From: Prolixibacteraceae bacterium
GTDB taxonomy: Bacteria > Bacteroidota > Bacteroidia > Bacteroidales > Prolixibacteraceae
Length of the DNA stretch: 40,642 bases
Direction of reading: 5' to 3'
NCBI GenBank assembly: GCA_016933815.1
Contig: JAFGAF010000104.1
Coordinates: 1-40,642, forward strand
The position numbers and the translations under genes are program-made. A model generated the notes under the pieces. It searched no databases, was not told where the DNA came from, and saw nothing but the letters and a program-made list of their open reading frames with translations. Below, piece by piece: positions 10,079 to 20,051 of this stretch (its first letter is position 1; each line of letters opens with the position of its first letter).

Positions 10079-10978
10079 TTACGACCTGGGATGAAATTTG
10101 TTAATTGCATCTTTTAAGTAATCGCGGTCGAGGTGTGTGTAAATTTCGGTAGTAAGAATCGACTCGTGTCCGAGCATTTCCTGAACAACCCTCAAATCGG
10201 CACCACCTTCAATTAAATGGGTAGCAAATGAATGCCTGAAAGTGTGCGGGCTGATCTTTTTGTCTAAGCCAACTTTTTCGGCCAAGCTTTTAATGATAGT
10301 GAAAATCATTACTCTGCTCAGGCTGTGTCCACGACGATTTAGGAACAAAATATCTTCAGAACCACGTCCGATTTTTAATTTCGAGCGGTATTCTTCGATA
10401 TACTTGGTGATTTCGTCGGCAGCTTTGATGCTGATTGGAATAAGTCTTTCTTTACCGGCTTTGCCTTCAACTTTAATGTAACCTTCGTCGAAGAAAAGGT
10501 TGCTAACTTTTACGCTAACCAATTCAGATACCCTAAGGCCGCAGCTGTAAAGTATTTCGAGAATAGCCTTGTTACGCTGACCTTCGGGTTTATCGTTGTC
10601 AATAGCATCGATCATTGAATTGATTTGTTCGGTGCTGAGTACATCGGGTAACTTACGGCCAATTTTTGGCGATTCAAGCAGCGATGTTGGGTCGCTGTTG
10701 ATTTTTTCTTCGATTAATAAAAACTTAAAGAAAGATTTAATACCCGAAATAGTACGTGCTTGCGTACGAGGGCTTACTCCCTTTTTATTTAACATCTCAA
10801 GGAAATCTTTCAGATGCTGCAATTTAACTTTATTAGGAGTAATTCCTTTAAAAGTATTACGTAAAAACTCGCTTAACTTGTTGATGTCGTTTATGTAAGC
10901 GTTAATTGAGTTTTGCGATAATCCTTTCTCAAGTCGCAAATACTCTTCAAATCCTTTAATGCTGTCTTCCCATTTCAT
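10079..10978 (-). CDS. xerD: site-specific tyrosine recombinase XerD
   Basis: 299 aa with SAM-like N-terminus, catalytic LYSCGLRVSELVSV, HTFRHSFATHLIEGGADLRVVQEMLGHESILTTEIYTHLD. Confidence 0.93.
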   Translation of the reverse strand: MKWEDSIKGFEEYLRLEKGLSQNSINAYINDINKLSEFLRNTFKGITPNKVKLQHLKDFLEMLNKKGVSPRTQARTISGIKSFFKFLLIEEKINSDPTSLLESPKIGRKLPDVLSTEQINSMIDAIDNDKPEGQRNKAILEILYSCGLRVSELVSVKVSNLFFDEGYIKVEGKAGKERLIPISIKAADEITKYIEEYRSKLKIGRGSEDILFLNRRGHSLSRVMIFTIIKSLAEKVGLDKKISPHTFRHSFATHLIEGGADLRVVQEMLGHESILTTEIYTHLDRDYLKDAINKFHPRS

Positions 10979-11110
10979 ATAACTAAATTTATTTGTTTAC
11001 TAACTTTAACAAAATTCTTTTTAATAAGTTCTGCAAAGTTTATAATTTTTTATTAATTGTTTTAAAATTTTTTATATTATTGTTGAGCAAGTTACTAAAA
11101 AAAAATTAAA

Positions 11111-11527
11111 ATGAAAGTTATTATCATAAATGGTCCAAATTTAAATTTATTAGGGGTTCGTGAAAAGAGTATTTACGGCGATTCCAGCTTCGAAACATAT
11201 CTCAAATTATTGAAAGATAAATATCCCGATATTGATATTGAATATTACCAATCGAACATCGAAGGTGAAATAATTGATAAGCTGCATCAAACGGGATTTT
11301 CATACAATGGGATAATTATTAATGCCGGAGCTTACACCCATACTTCGATAGCCATTCGTGATGCTATTTCGGGCATAAAAACACCTGTGGTTGAGGTGCA
11401 TATTTCGAATATCTTAACCCGCGAAAGTTTTAGGCACGAATCGGTAATTGGGCCTGTATGCCGAGGCAGTATAATGGGCTTTGGGCTTGATTCGTACCGT
11501 TTAGGTCTCGAGAGCTTTTTAGTTTAA
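11111..11527 (+). CDS. aroQ: type II 3-dehydroquinate dehydratase
   Basis: MKVIIINGPNLNLLGVREKSIYG...NAGAYTHTSIAIRDAISGIKTPVVEVHISNILTRESFRH. Confidence 0.96.
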   Translation: MKVIIINGPNLNLLGVREKSIYGDSSFETYLKLLKDKYPDIDIEYYQSNIEGEIIDKLHQTGFSYNGIIINAGAYTHTSIAIRDAISGIKTPVVEVHISNILTRESFRHESVIGPVCRGSIMGFGLDSYRLGLESFLV

Positions 11528-12165
11528 CGCATATCGATAACGGTTACCCCGGGGTGCTTTTTCGCGTCGAAAGTGAAAAAACTTTCGGGGTATGTTTTAC
11601 TCGTTTCCATATTTTTAATGGCAATTGTGTATTTGTTGCCATCGGTGCCAAACATTGTTGCAGTGCATATTTGCAGCTTGTTTTTATCGATATTAATAAT
11701 GATGCGCGTAAAGTCTTTTACCTCGGTAGGCTGAAGGTCAATTTTATAAATTTGTTTGCCATTTTCGTTGGCTTCGCCTAAAAATGAATAGTCGAATCCT
11801 TCTTCGTAAATGGTGAAAATTGTAGCAGGGTTTATCATGCCTTCTTCGTCGAAATTGGCTTCGCTAATGCTTACTTCATTGGCATCTTCGATGTATGTCC
11901 ATTGGTCGATTCCGTTACTGATCAATTCAATTCCGCTTACTTTTAATGCGAATTTATCGTTTTGCAAAACAAGGTTTCCTTTGTTTGATTCTTTAAGGTC
12001 AACTTCGGTGTTTTCCATAATAAAATCAAAGTCACTGGTTATGCTATTGTATTTTCTGGTTTTTTCAGAAACCTGATCGAGTATATTTTTTGCTTTTTGA
12101 TCGATTTGTGCATTTGTTTGCACCAGGGTTAAAATGCTAATCAGTAAAATGAGTATTTTTTTCAT
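11524..12165 (-). CDS. lolA: LolA-like outer membrane lipoprotein carrier protein
   Basis: Signal peptide MKKILILLISILTLVQTNAQ, then a LolA-like domain; directly downstream of ftsK as is common in Bacteroidota. Confidence 0.82.
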   Translation of the reverse strand: MKKILILLISILTLVQTNAQIDQKAKNILDQVSEKTRKYNSITSDFDFIMENTEVDLKESNKGNLVLQNDKFALKVSGIELISNGIDQWTYIEDANEVSISEANFDEEGMINPATIFTIYEEGFDYSFLGEANENGKQIYKIDLQPTEVKDFTRIIINIDKNKLQICTATMFGTDGNKYTIAIKNMETSKTYPESFFTFDAKKHPGVTVIDMR

Positions 12166-12180
12166 TGTTTTCGAATTTTT

Positions 12181-14640
12181 TCAAAGCGTGTTCAATAATT
12201 GTTCCAAACTATATTCGTCGTATAATAATACTTTTCGGGCTTTACTTCCATCGGCAGGACCAACTATTCCGGCTGCTTCGAGCTGATCCATAATTCGGCC
12301 TGCCCTGTTGTACCCGATTGAGAATTTGCGTTGTATCATCGATGTTGACCCTTGTTGATTAAGCACTACAAGTCGTGCTGCATCGTCGAAATATTCATCG
12401 CGGTTGTTCAGATCGACCGAGCCGGGAGCATCGCTTTCGTCGCCAACATATTCGGGTAATAAGAACGCCGTGGGGTAGGATTGCTGTTTGGCTATATGTG
12501 CGCAGATATTTTCAACTTCGGGTGTGTCAACAAATGCACATTGTAAGCGTATAAGCTCACTGCCGGCGGCAAAAAGCATGTCGCCCTTTCCAATTAATTG
12601 GTTGGCTCCCGATTGATCGAGAATTGTACGTGAGTCAATCATCGACGCAACTTTAAAGGCAATGCGTGAGGGGAAGTTTGCTTTTATTATACCTGTAATG
12701 ATATTGGCCGATGGGCGTTGAGTGGCAATTACCATGTGTATGCCCACGGCCCTAGCAAGCTGGGCAATACGTGCAATGGGTAATTCAATTTCTTTGCCGG
12801 CAGTCATAATAAGGTCGGCAAATTCGTCAATTACAACAATAATATATGGTAAAAAACGATGCCCTTTTTCGGGGTTTAGTTTACGTTCAATAAATTTTTT
12901 ATTGTATTCTTTAATGTTTCGAGTGTGGGCTGTCTTGAGCAAGTCGTAGCGGCTGTCCATTTCAATGCCTACCGAGTTTAAAGTGGCTTTCACCTTTTCA
13001 ACATCGGTAATAATTGCTTCTTCGGCATCGGGTAATTTGGCCAAAAAGTGCTTTTCGATTGACGAATACAGGTTTAATTCAACTTTTTTGGGATCGATAA
13101 AAACAAATTTCACCTGCGATGGGTGCTTTTTGAATAATATCGATGTGATAATTGCATTTAATCCAACCGATTTACCTTGGCCGGTAGCACCGGCAACCAA
13201 CATGTGGGGCATTTTGGTTAAATCGAACAAAAATGTTTCATTCGAAATGGTGCGTCCCATAACAACGGGCAGCTCAGCTGTTGTTTCCTGAAACTTTTTC
13301 GATGCAACAATTGAACGCATCGATACTACTTGCGGATTTCGGTTGGGAACTTCGATACCAATGGTGCCCCTGCCCGGAATTGGGGCAATAATACGTATGC
13401 CGAGTGCCGAAAGGCTCAGGGCAATGTCGTCTTCGAGGTTTTTAATTTTTGAAATTCGGATGCCTTGTGCCGGAACAATTTCGTAAAGTGTAACCGTTGG
13501 CCCAATGGTGGCTTTAATTTTGGTTATTTCAATTTTGAAGTTTCGGAGTGTTTCTACAATTTTGTTTCGATTTTCTTTTAGTTCTTCATCGCTTACTTCG
13601 TTTTTTAAGTGTGAATAATCTTCGAGTAAGTCAATTGGAGGATATTCATAATGCGAAAGGTCGAGTGTAGGATCATAGTCCTCCATTGGTTGGTTTTCGT
13701 ATTCGCCAATCAGTTCTTCTTTTTTCTCAACAGTCATTTCAACATCTTCGGCTTCGTTTTCAGGCGCTATAGTTTTTGTTTCAATTTGTGTGTCGGTATT
13801 GTCATCAACTGAAGTGTTAATTGTTTCATTTTGTTTTGCATTTAGGTTTGTGTTTTTTTCTTCGCGTTCAATTTCAAACTCGTCTTCGAAGTTGTCGGGT
13901 AATTGATTGTCGTTTTCCTCTAAGATTACCTTAGTAGGCTTATCGTCATAATTATCGGAAAGGGTTTCAACGCTTTTGCTGTCAATTAAGCTGCCTTCGG
14001 GGTTGGGTTTTGGTTTATCGGATTTAACAAATAATTGAACAAAACCTTCAATGGCAAATACCAGATATGCTAGTAAGGCCAGCAGAAGAATAAAAAAAGT
14101 ACCGACTTTACCAACAAATGAATTGAGCCACAGTGAGATATGAAAGCCGTAATTGCCACCGGGGTATATGTGCAATTTTTCGTAAAAATTGCCAAAGATG
14201 TAACCTAATGTAACCGATAGCCATATAACAAGAAGCAGCGATTTTAAAGTTTTTCCGTAAAGATTTTTGATTGGTCTGTTTAAAAGCTTAAAACCATATA
14301 ATACGCTTAAATACAAAAACAAAAACGATGGAATACCAAACCAGCGATTAATGAAAATATCGGCAATCCATGCTCCTGTTTTACCAGTTATGTTTTCAAC
14401 TTTAATGTTTGGATCGCGAACAAATTTCCACCAATTTAGCGAGAACTTGCTTTGATCGGCTTCGGCGTTAATTAAAAAGCTGCTAAAAGCAAAGAACAAA
14501 TAAATTGAAATGGCTAATAATGCAAAACCAAAAACTAAACGGTATTGTAGTTTTTTGCCGCTGTTCACTTTTGGTTTCGAATTGTTAGTAGGTTTTTGTG
14601 TTGCTTTCTTTTTAGTATTTTGTTGTTTTTTTTCTGCCAT
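12181..14640 (-). CDS. ftsK: DNA translocase FtsK/SpoIIIE
   Basis: N-terminal TM segments, acidic linker, motor domain (HMLVAGATGQGKSVGLNAIITSILFK, YIIVVIDEFADLIMTAGKE, ATQRPSANIITGIIKANFPSRIAFKV), C-terminal gamma winged helix. Confidence 0.96.
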   Translation of the reverse strand: MAEKKQQNTKKKATQKPTNNSKPKVNSGKKLQYRLVFGFALLAISIYLFFAFSSFLINAEADQSKFSLNWWKFVRDPNIKVENITGKTGAWIADIFINRWFGIPSFLFLYLSVLYGFKLLNRPIKNLYGKTLKSLLLVIWLSVTLGYIFGNFYEKLHIYPGGNYGFHISLWLNSFVGKVGTFFILLLALLAYLVFAIEGFVQLFVKSDKPKPNPEGSLIDSKSVETLSDNYDDKPTKVILEENDNQLPDNFEDEFEIEREEKNTNLNAKQNETINTSVDDNTDTQIETKTIAPENEAEDVEMTVEKKEELIGEYENQPMEDYDPTLDLSHYEYPPIDLLEDYSHLKNEVSDEELKENRNKIVETLRNFKIEITKIKATIGPTVTLYEIVPAQGIRISKIKNLEDDIALSLSALGIRIIAPIPGRGTIGIEVPNRNPQVVSMRSIVASKKFQETTAELPVVMGRTISNETFLFDLTKMPHMLVAGATGQGKSVGLNAIITSILFKKHPSQVKFVFIDPKKVELNLYSSIEKHFLAKLPDAEEAIITDVEKVKATLNSVGIEMDSRYDLLKTAHTRNIKEYNKKFIERKLNPEKGHRFLPYIIVVIDEFADLIMTAGKEIELPIARIAQLARAVGIHMVIATQRPSANIITGIIKANFPSRIAFKVASMIDSRTILDQSGANQLIGKGDMLFAAGSELIRLQCAFVDTPEVENICAHIAKQQSYPTAFLLPEYVGDESDAPGSVDLNNRDEYFDDAARLVVLNQQGSTSMIQRKFSIGYNRAGRIMDQLEAAGIVGPADGSKARKVLLYDEYSLEQLLNTL

Positions 14641-14743
14641 GTAATTTTTCCTTGTTACTTATGCTCGTTTCTTTTTAGCGTTGCAAATTTACCAAAATTG
14701 ATTGAATCGATGATGCCGATTCGTATCAAATTGGTAAGTAGTA

Positions 14744-15502
14744 TTAGGGGTTTGTAAGTGTGTAAATTAAACCTGCCGAAAAACTGAGTGCCTCAATTTT
14801 TATGTTGTGATCGATATTGTTGATTTCTTCGTTCAGGCTTGTTGAGTTTTCGTTAACGTAGTAGCTAACGTGTTTGTGTTTTGATGCTGAACGGTAATAG
14901 CTTGCTTGTATTTTAAATTGAATGTTCTTGTTTATTTCAAGCCTCAATGCTAAATCGGTCATTATTGGTACTGAGTAGTTTGTTTTTGAAAGGTTTTGCG
15001 AAAATATGGTGCGTTTGTTTTCACTGTCAGTAATTTCCATATATAGCGTAGGGATGGTTGATATGTTTAAACCGCTGTAAACCCCTGCTTCGATATAAAA
15101 CTTGTTGATAATTATTGGGTAGTTGTATTTTGCACCTACCAAAGGAGCCGACCATTGCCAAAACCCCGAGCTATAAATCAAGGAATCATCGTTAAAATAT
15201 TCACCCAAAACCGATTTGGTCCAATTGTATCCTTCGCTTTTATTGATTGGAGCCGAGCCAAAATGGAAGCGCCCTGTAAGGGCAAACCTGTTGTGAAGGT
15301 AGTAATCACCATCGAAAGTCAGGGTAAAGCCTTGTTGTGCAAAGCCAGCATCGTAATTTGTGTTATTGTAGCTTTTAAATTGACCTAAGGGTAGGGTACT
15401 GCCCATTGCAATGCTGAATTTAATTGGCGATTGAGCAAATGATTGAGCTAATGTGCCAGTTAAAAGAAGAATCAGGAGTATTAGAAATTTGAGTTTGTTC
15501 AT
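14744..15502 (-). CDS. secreted outer-membrane beta-barrel-like hypothetical protein
   Basis: Signal peptide MNKLKFLILLILLLTGTLAQSFAQ, alternating strands with aromatic turns, C-terminal ALSFSAGLIYTL. Confidence 0.7.
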   Translation of the reverse strand: MNKLKFLILLILLLTGTLAQSFAQSPIKFSIAMGSTLPLGQFKSYNNTNYDAGFAQQGFTLTFDGDYYLHNRFALTGRFHFGSAPINKSEGYNWTKSVLGEYFNDDSLIYSSGFWQWSAPLVGAKYNYPIIINKFYIEAGVYSGLNISTIPTLYMEITDSENKRTIFSQNLSKTNYSVPIMTDLALRLEINKNIQFKIQASYYRSASKHKHVSYYVNENSTSLNEEINNIDHNIKIEALSFSAGLIYTLTNP

Positions 15503-15646
15503 TATGAGTAATTTCTTTATTTCGAGCCAAAGTTAATTTTTTGTTTGCCCAAATTCATTCTTAAATAACGAAAAAGTTTAAAATTTATTAGTTTTGGTCA
15601 ATACTTAGATGCTTGGCTTTGCTTGCGCATCAAAACACAAAAAAAT

Positions 15647-16879
15647 ATGGCTTTAAATTATATTTGGATTGCTTTTTTTCTGATCGCTTTTGTTGTCGCT
15701 TTGGTAAAACTGGTTTTTTTTGCCGATTATGTTGTTTTTCAGCAAATGCTTACTGCCACTTTCGATATGGCTAAAACCGGTTTTGAAATATCGTTAGGAC
15801 TTACCGGAGTACTTACATTGTGGATGGGCATAATGAAAATTGGCGAAAAAGGGGGCATCGTTGCCATCTTATCGAGAATTATTGGTCCTTTCTTTGAAAA
15901 AATTTTCCCCGAGTTGGGCAAAAACCACCCGGCATATGGTGCAATAAGCATGAATATTGCAGCAAACATGCTTAACCTCGATAATGCAGCTACGCCCATG
16001 GGCTTGCAGGCAATGAAAGAAATGCAGGAGTCGAACCCCAAAAAGGACACAGCATCGAACGCCCAAATAATGTTTATGGTTTTAAATACTTCGGGTTTAA
16101 CTGTTATTCCGGTTTCAATAATGGTATATCGTGCGCAACTTGGTGCAGTTAATCCAACCGACATATTTATTCCATTACTTATTGCAACATTTTTTTCAAC
16201 TTTAGCTGGGTTGATATCTGTATCTATTTATCAGCGAATTAACTTGTTTAATAAGGTGATTTTGTCCTGGTTAGGTGGTTTGTCTGCATTTGTTGTTGGT
16301 TTGATTTGGTATTTTTCAACATTAGGGCAGGAGCAAATTGAGCGCATTTCGGGTGTGGCCAGCAGCGTAATAATTTTTACGCTTATTGTTAGTTTTATTT
16401 TGTTGGCATTGCACAAAAAGCAAAATGTTTACGAGGCGTTTATCGAGGGTGCTAAAGATGGGTTTAAGGTGGCAATTAAAATAATTCCTTATTTGGTGGC
16501 CATATTGGTGGCTATTGGTGTATTCAGGGCATCGGGGGCAATGGATTATTTGGTTGGCGGAATTGGTAGCATTGTTGCTTGGTTTGGTTTTAATACAGAT
16601 TTTGTTGATGCGCTTCCAACTGCTTTAATGAAACCGTTAAGTGGTAGTGGTGCCCGCGGTATGATGATTGATGCCATGAACACGCATGGAGCCGATTCGT
16701 TTGTAGGTCGTTTGGCTTCGGTGTTTCAAGGTTCAACCGATACTACTTTTTATGTTTTGGCCGTTTATTTTGGCTCGGTTGGTATAAAACGAACAAGACA
16801 TGCCCTTGCATGTGGTTTAATAGCCGATTTTGCAGGTATTTTAGCTGCAATATTTGTGGCCTATTTGTTTTTTCATTAA
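15647..16879 (+). CDS. SpmA/SpmB-fusion nucleoside-recognition (Gate) domain membrane protein
   Basis: MALNYIWIAFFLIAFVVALVKLVFF...GLTGVLTLWMGIMKIGEKGG...NMLNLDNAATPMGLQAM (SpmA half) and LPTALMKPLSGSGARGMMIDAM...DTTFYVLAVYFGSVGIKRTRHAL (SpmB half). Confidence 0.9.
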   Translation: MALNYIWIAFFLIAFVVALVKLVFFADYVVFQQMLTATFDMAKTGFEISLGLTGVLTLWMGIMKIGEKGGIVAILSRIIGPFFEKIFPELGKNHPAYGAISMNIAANMLNLDNAATPMGLQAMKEMQESNPKKDTASNAQIMFMVLNTSGLTVIPVSIMVYRAQLGAVNPTDIFIPLLIATFFSTLAGLISVSIYQRINLFNKVILSWLGGLSAFVVGLIWYFSTLGQEQIERISGVASSVIIFTLIVSFILLALHKKQNVYEAFIEGAKDGFKVAIKIIPYLVAILVAIGVFRASGAMDYLVGGIGSIVAWFGFNTDFVDALPTALMKPLSGSGARGMMIDAMNTHGADSFVGRLASVFQGSTDTTFYVLAVYFGSVGIKRTRHALACGLIADFAGILAAIFVAYLFFH

Positions 16880-16904
16880 AACAAAAAGAGTATTAAGCGT
16901 AAGT

Positions 16905-18899
16905 TTAATTTTTATTGCAGCATGCTTTTATTTGCGCAATAGCCCTTTCGCCAAGTTGGGTTTTCTTTTCGATGTGAGTAAGAATTTCGCTAACAAAACT
17001 ATTTGTTTCGAATTTGCCCCTTACCATTTCAAAGTCGGCCATTTTGGTTTTTGCATCGCCATCGCTTCCAAAGCCGGTCATGGCACTAAGTTGGAATTCT
17101 TTTTTGGCATCTTCGTACAACATTTTGTCGAGTTCAATTACGCTTTCTCTCCATCGCTCAACCAGTTTAACCAGATCGGCCGGTGTTATTTCGTCGATTG
17201 TTTTTCCCATGCGTTTTTCCAGTAAGCCCGCCGACCAGTTCCACTCTATGTCGTAGTACGATTGGTGTAATTTCTTGAGAAAATTTTCAATATCGGTCAA
17301 ATTGTTCAGTTTGTTGTTTTCGATATCGCTCAACATTTTTTCTATTTCACTTTTGGGTGCAATAAGGCCTGCAAGGTCAATCCATTCACCTTTACCAACA
17401 TCGGAGTTGGGTTTCAGATAATTGCGAAGTTCTTCAACCGACTTAAATTCTTTTCCGTTGATGTGGGTAATTACCGAGTTCCCTAAAAATTTATCGATGC
17501 CCATGTTGTAGAGCTTCATTCCGCGACGAAGTGAGTTGTCGGTAATTGAGGTGTTTTGATAAATATATTCATTGGAAGCTTCGCCCGAAACTTTTTTAAG
17601 GGTATCGAGTATTTCTATTGCTTTTACCATTTTTTGGATGGTGAAAGGGCTTAGCAAGTTGAAGTTAATACTGTCGATTTTGTTACTGTCGGCTCGTTTG
17701 TCGCGCTTTGGCCATTTCATTGCATCGCGAATGGTTCCCACACTCCTGAGGTTTACGGCAGGTGCAAGCCACGATTTGTCGTTGGCTTCAATAAGGTATG
17801 AGAACGGAAGGTTTGATGTGTCGGAATTTTTATAATGGCGACCCATTACCAATGTGAAAGGTCCAATTTTGGCCGGCCAAAGCAGATACGAGTCGCTGGT
17901 GGTTTTCGATCCGCGCTCAACTATGCCTTGGTGTATTGGGCCGAGCTTGTACATGTGGTTGCTTTGGTTCGATCCTGAACCGGCGTTTAGAAAAGAATAC
18001 ATGCCGGCAATCAGTAGGGTTGATTTGTGGTGGGTAACAGTGTAGGGACCTGCAAATATTGAACAAGCTTCGCCATGGAAACCTTGGCAGTTGGCAAAAA
18101 ATACCGAATTCTCGGCTGAATAACCTTTGCCCAGTTCGCATCCCTGCCCAATATAGCATTTGCTTACAATAACGCCTTCGACAACCGACGAGCCCGATTG
18201 AATAATAAAATCTTTCATTATCACATCGTTGCCAATTTTTACGGGGGCTTCGTGGTTGCTGTTTATCGAACCATTTTCGATTAATCGGGCTCCTTCGATA
18301 TAAACCTCGTCGCCAATCCATACATTTTTTATGGCACCGGTATTGGTTATAGTGCTGTTGTTGCCAATGTGTCCGCGTTTAAAAGCTTTTTGGTTGGCAT
18401 ATTCATTTATTAAGGATTCGAGTTTTTGTATTAGTTCAGGTCTGTGTCGATATAATGTCATTATGTAGGCCAGTGGAGCAGATAGTTGATCGTATATCAA
18501 AATCTCGCGGCCGCCCGATTCATCGAGTACTGCAACTTTTTGGGCATTACCAAAATGACTTTCACCATCGTTGGCAATTAGTTGTACATTATTGATAATT
18601 ACATTGTTGCCAATGTTGTAATTCGAAATGTGATTTTTGACATAGTTGATAAAACAGTTCTCTCCAATACTGCAATTGTGCAGGGTTGAATTATAGATGC
18701 CTGCTTTGCGTTTTATGCCTCCGTATAATTTGATGGTAGCAGTTTGAGAGGCTATTTGTATTACACCGTTAAAGTGCACGTTAAATATTGTTTCGGTGTT
18801 AAAGTCGGGTGCTACAAATATATTGCTCCATTCGTCGCACGTACACATTTGTTGTTTTAATTGTTCAATTTCGGTGTTGGTGAGATTGCGGTAATTCAT
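16905..18899 (-). CDS. DUF4954 family protein (left-handed beta-helix, nucleotidyltransferase-like)
   Basis: 664 aa with many hexapeptide-like turns (IGENCFINYVKNHISNYNIGNNVIINNVQLI, GNDVIMKDFIIQSGSSVVEGVIVSKCYIGQGCELGKGYSAENSVFFANC). Confidence 0.8.
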   Translation of the reverse strand: MNYRNLTNTEIEQLKQQMCTCDEWSNIFVAPDFNTETIFNVHFNGVIQIASQTATIKLYGGIKRKAGIYNSTLHNCSIGENCFINYVKNHISNYNIGNNVIINNVQLIANDGESHFGNAQKVAVLDESGGREILIYDQLSAPLAYIMTLYRHRPELIQKLESLINEYANQKAFKRGHIGNNSTITNTGAIKNVWIGDEVYIEGARLIENGSINSNHEAPVKIGNDVIMKDFIIQSGSSVVEGVIVSKCYIGQGCELGKGYSAENSVFFANCQGFHGEACSIFAGPYTVTHHKSTLLIAGMYSFLNAGSGSNQSNHMYKLGPIHQGIVERGSKTTSDSYLLWPAKIGPFTLVMGRHYKNSDTSNLPFSYLIEANDKSWLAPAVNLRSVGTIRDAMKWPKRDKRADSNKIDSINFNLLSPFTIQKMVKAIEILDTLKKVSGEASNEYIYQNTSITDNSLRRGMKLYNMGIDKFLGNSVITHINGKEFKSVEELRNYLKPNSDVGKGEWIDLAGLIAPKSEIEKMLSDIENNKLNNLTDIENFLKKLHQSYYDIEWNWSAGLLEKRMGKTIDEITPADLVKLVERWRESVIELDKMLYEDAKKEFQLSAMTGFGSDGDAKTKMADFEMVRGKFETNSFVSEILTHIEKKTQLGERAIAQIKACCNKN

Positions 18900-18910
18900 A
18901 ATTGCGTTTT

Positions 18911-19633
18911 TTACATTATTGTTAGTTCTGCCAAATAATCGTAATGGGGTCCGTATTCAATAATTTTTGTTTTATATCCGCAGCTTTCGGCAATATCGCT
19001 TAAAAAAACATGGTCGGCAAATAACCACGAGAATGGTTTGCCATTTATGTGCTTGTAGCTTAATTGATAATCGATTTCGCCATAGTAAGTTTCTGCGTTG
19101 ATGTCGAGCATAAACGAACCGTCATCTTGCTCGTAAAGATAAATCAAATCGGATGAATCGAGCAAAATTTTTCCGCCTTGATTTAACATTTTTTTCAGAT
19201 GTGTTAATAAATTGATGAGCCCGTTTGGGGTGCCGGCAATTCCAATGCCATTCATTAATAGTAAAATTGTATCGAATTGCTTGCCTGAAAAAAGCATGAT
19301 GTCGCTGTTGATAACTTCTTTAATGCCACGGTTTTTCATCACTTCGCAACAAGGCAACGATATTTCGAGGGCTGAAACTTCGAAGCCTTGTTTTTGCAGC
19401 CATAATGCATGAGATCCAGCTCCGGCGCCAACATCGAGAATTTTGCCCTTGCATTTTTTTAGCGCCAAGCGTTCAAGCATTGGCATGTTTTTGTAATTGC
19501 GAAAGAAATATTCGGGGGGTAGTTCTTCATCGTCAACTACCGACGATGAAACGATAATTGGAGTATTGTCGTTTGAATAAAAATAGTTTGAAATTGCTTG
19601 CCCTATCGGATCTGTTGTTGTTTCAATGTTCAT
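18911..19633 (-). CDS. class I SAM-dependent methyltransferase
   Basis: GKILDVGAGAGSHALWLQKQGFEVSALEIS motif I; FDTILLLMNGIGIAG. Start uncertain (19633 or 19657). Confidence 0.85.
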   Translation of the reverse strand: MNIETTTDPIGQAISNYFYSNDNTPIIVSSSVVDDEELPPEYFFRNYKNMPMLERLALKKCKGKILDVGAGAGSHALWLQKQGFEVSALEISLPCCEVMKNRGIKEVINSDIMLFSGKQFDTILLLMNGIGIAGTPNGLINLLTHLKKMLNQGGKILLDSSDLIYLYEQDDGSFMLDINAETYYGEIDYQLSYKHINGKPFSWLFADHVFLSDIAESCGYKTKIIEYGPHYDYLAELTIM

Positions 19634-19667
19634 AAAGATGTTTGAAATATTATTCAAAAATAATAAA

Positions 19668-19958
19668 TCAAACTGAAACAGGCTGACTAAATTCTACAGT
19701 TGACGATATTAATTTTAAACAGTTCTGTTTTATTTTAGAATAAATATAGAAGCCTTTATTGAGTCCTTTCGATATGATGAAAATCCGGGAATCGTTAAAT
19801 TGCTTGGCAGTTTCAATTACAAAATCGAGATTGATGTTTTCTTTGTGGAGCCACAAGTTGGCATCGAGGTTGCCAGGAATGAGTTTAAGACCGTTTCTCT
19901 CGGCTTGTTCGAAGAACATTTGAGCAGTTTGGTATTCAATGTTTTCAGTTAAATTCAT
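19668..19958 (-). CDS. small conserved hypothetical protein (96 aa)
   Basis: Intact ORF with plausible soluble composition upstream of the methyltransferase on the same strand. Confidence 0.6.
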   Translation of the reverse strand: MNLTENIEYQTAQMFFEQAERNGLKLIPGNLDANLWLHKENINLDFVIETAKQFNDSRIFIISKGLNKGFYIYSKIKQNCLKLISSTVEFSQPVSV

Positions 19959-20004
19959 AGTTTTCAGTTTTTAAAATTCAAGTGGGTTACTTGTTATTTA
20001 AATA

Positions 20005-20037
20005 CAATTTAGGAAGGGCTTCCCCCCTCCTAAATTG
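20005..20037 (-). terminator. terminator hairpin downstream of the FadL-like gene
   Basis: CAATTTAGGA...TCCTAAATTG 10-bp perfect outer stem with G/C-rich inner pairing. Confidence 0.7.
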
Positions 20038-20051
20038 CATTTATTTCTTAA

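Noticed and set aside
10079-10978. Tyrosine recombinase as a mobile-element integrase
   Set aside because: Sequence and length match the housekeeping XerD, with no att-like repeats or cargo genes nearby.
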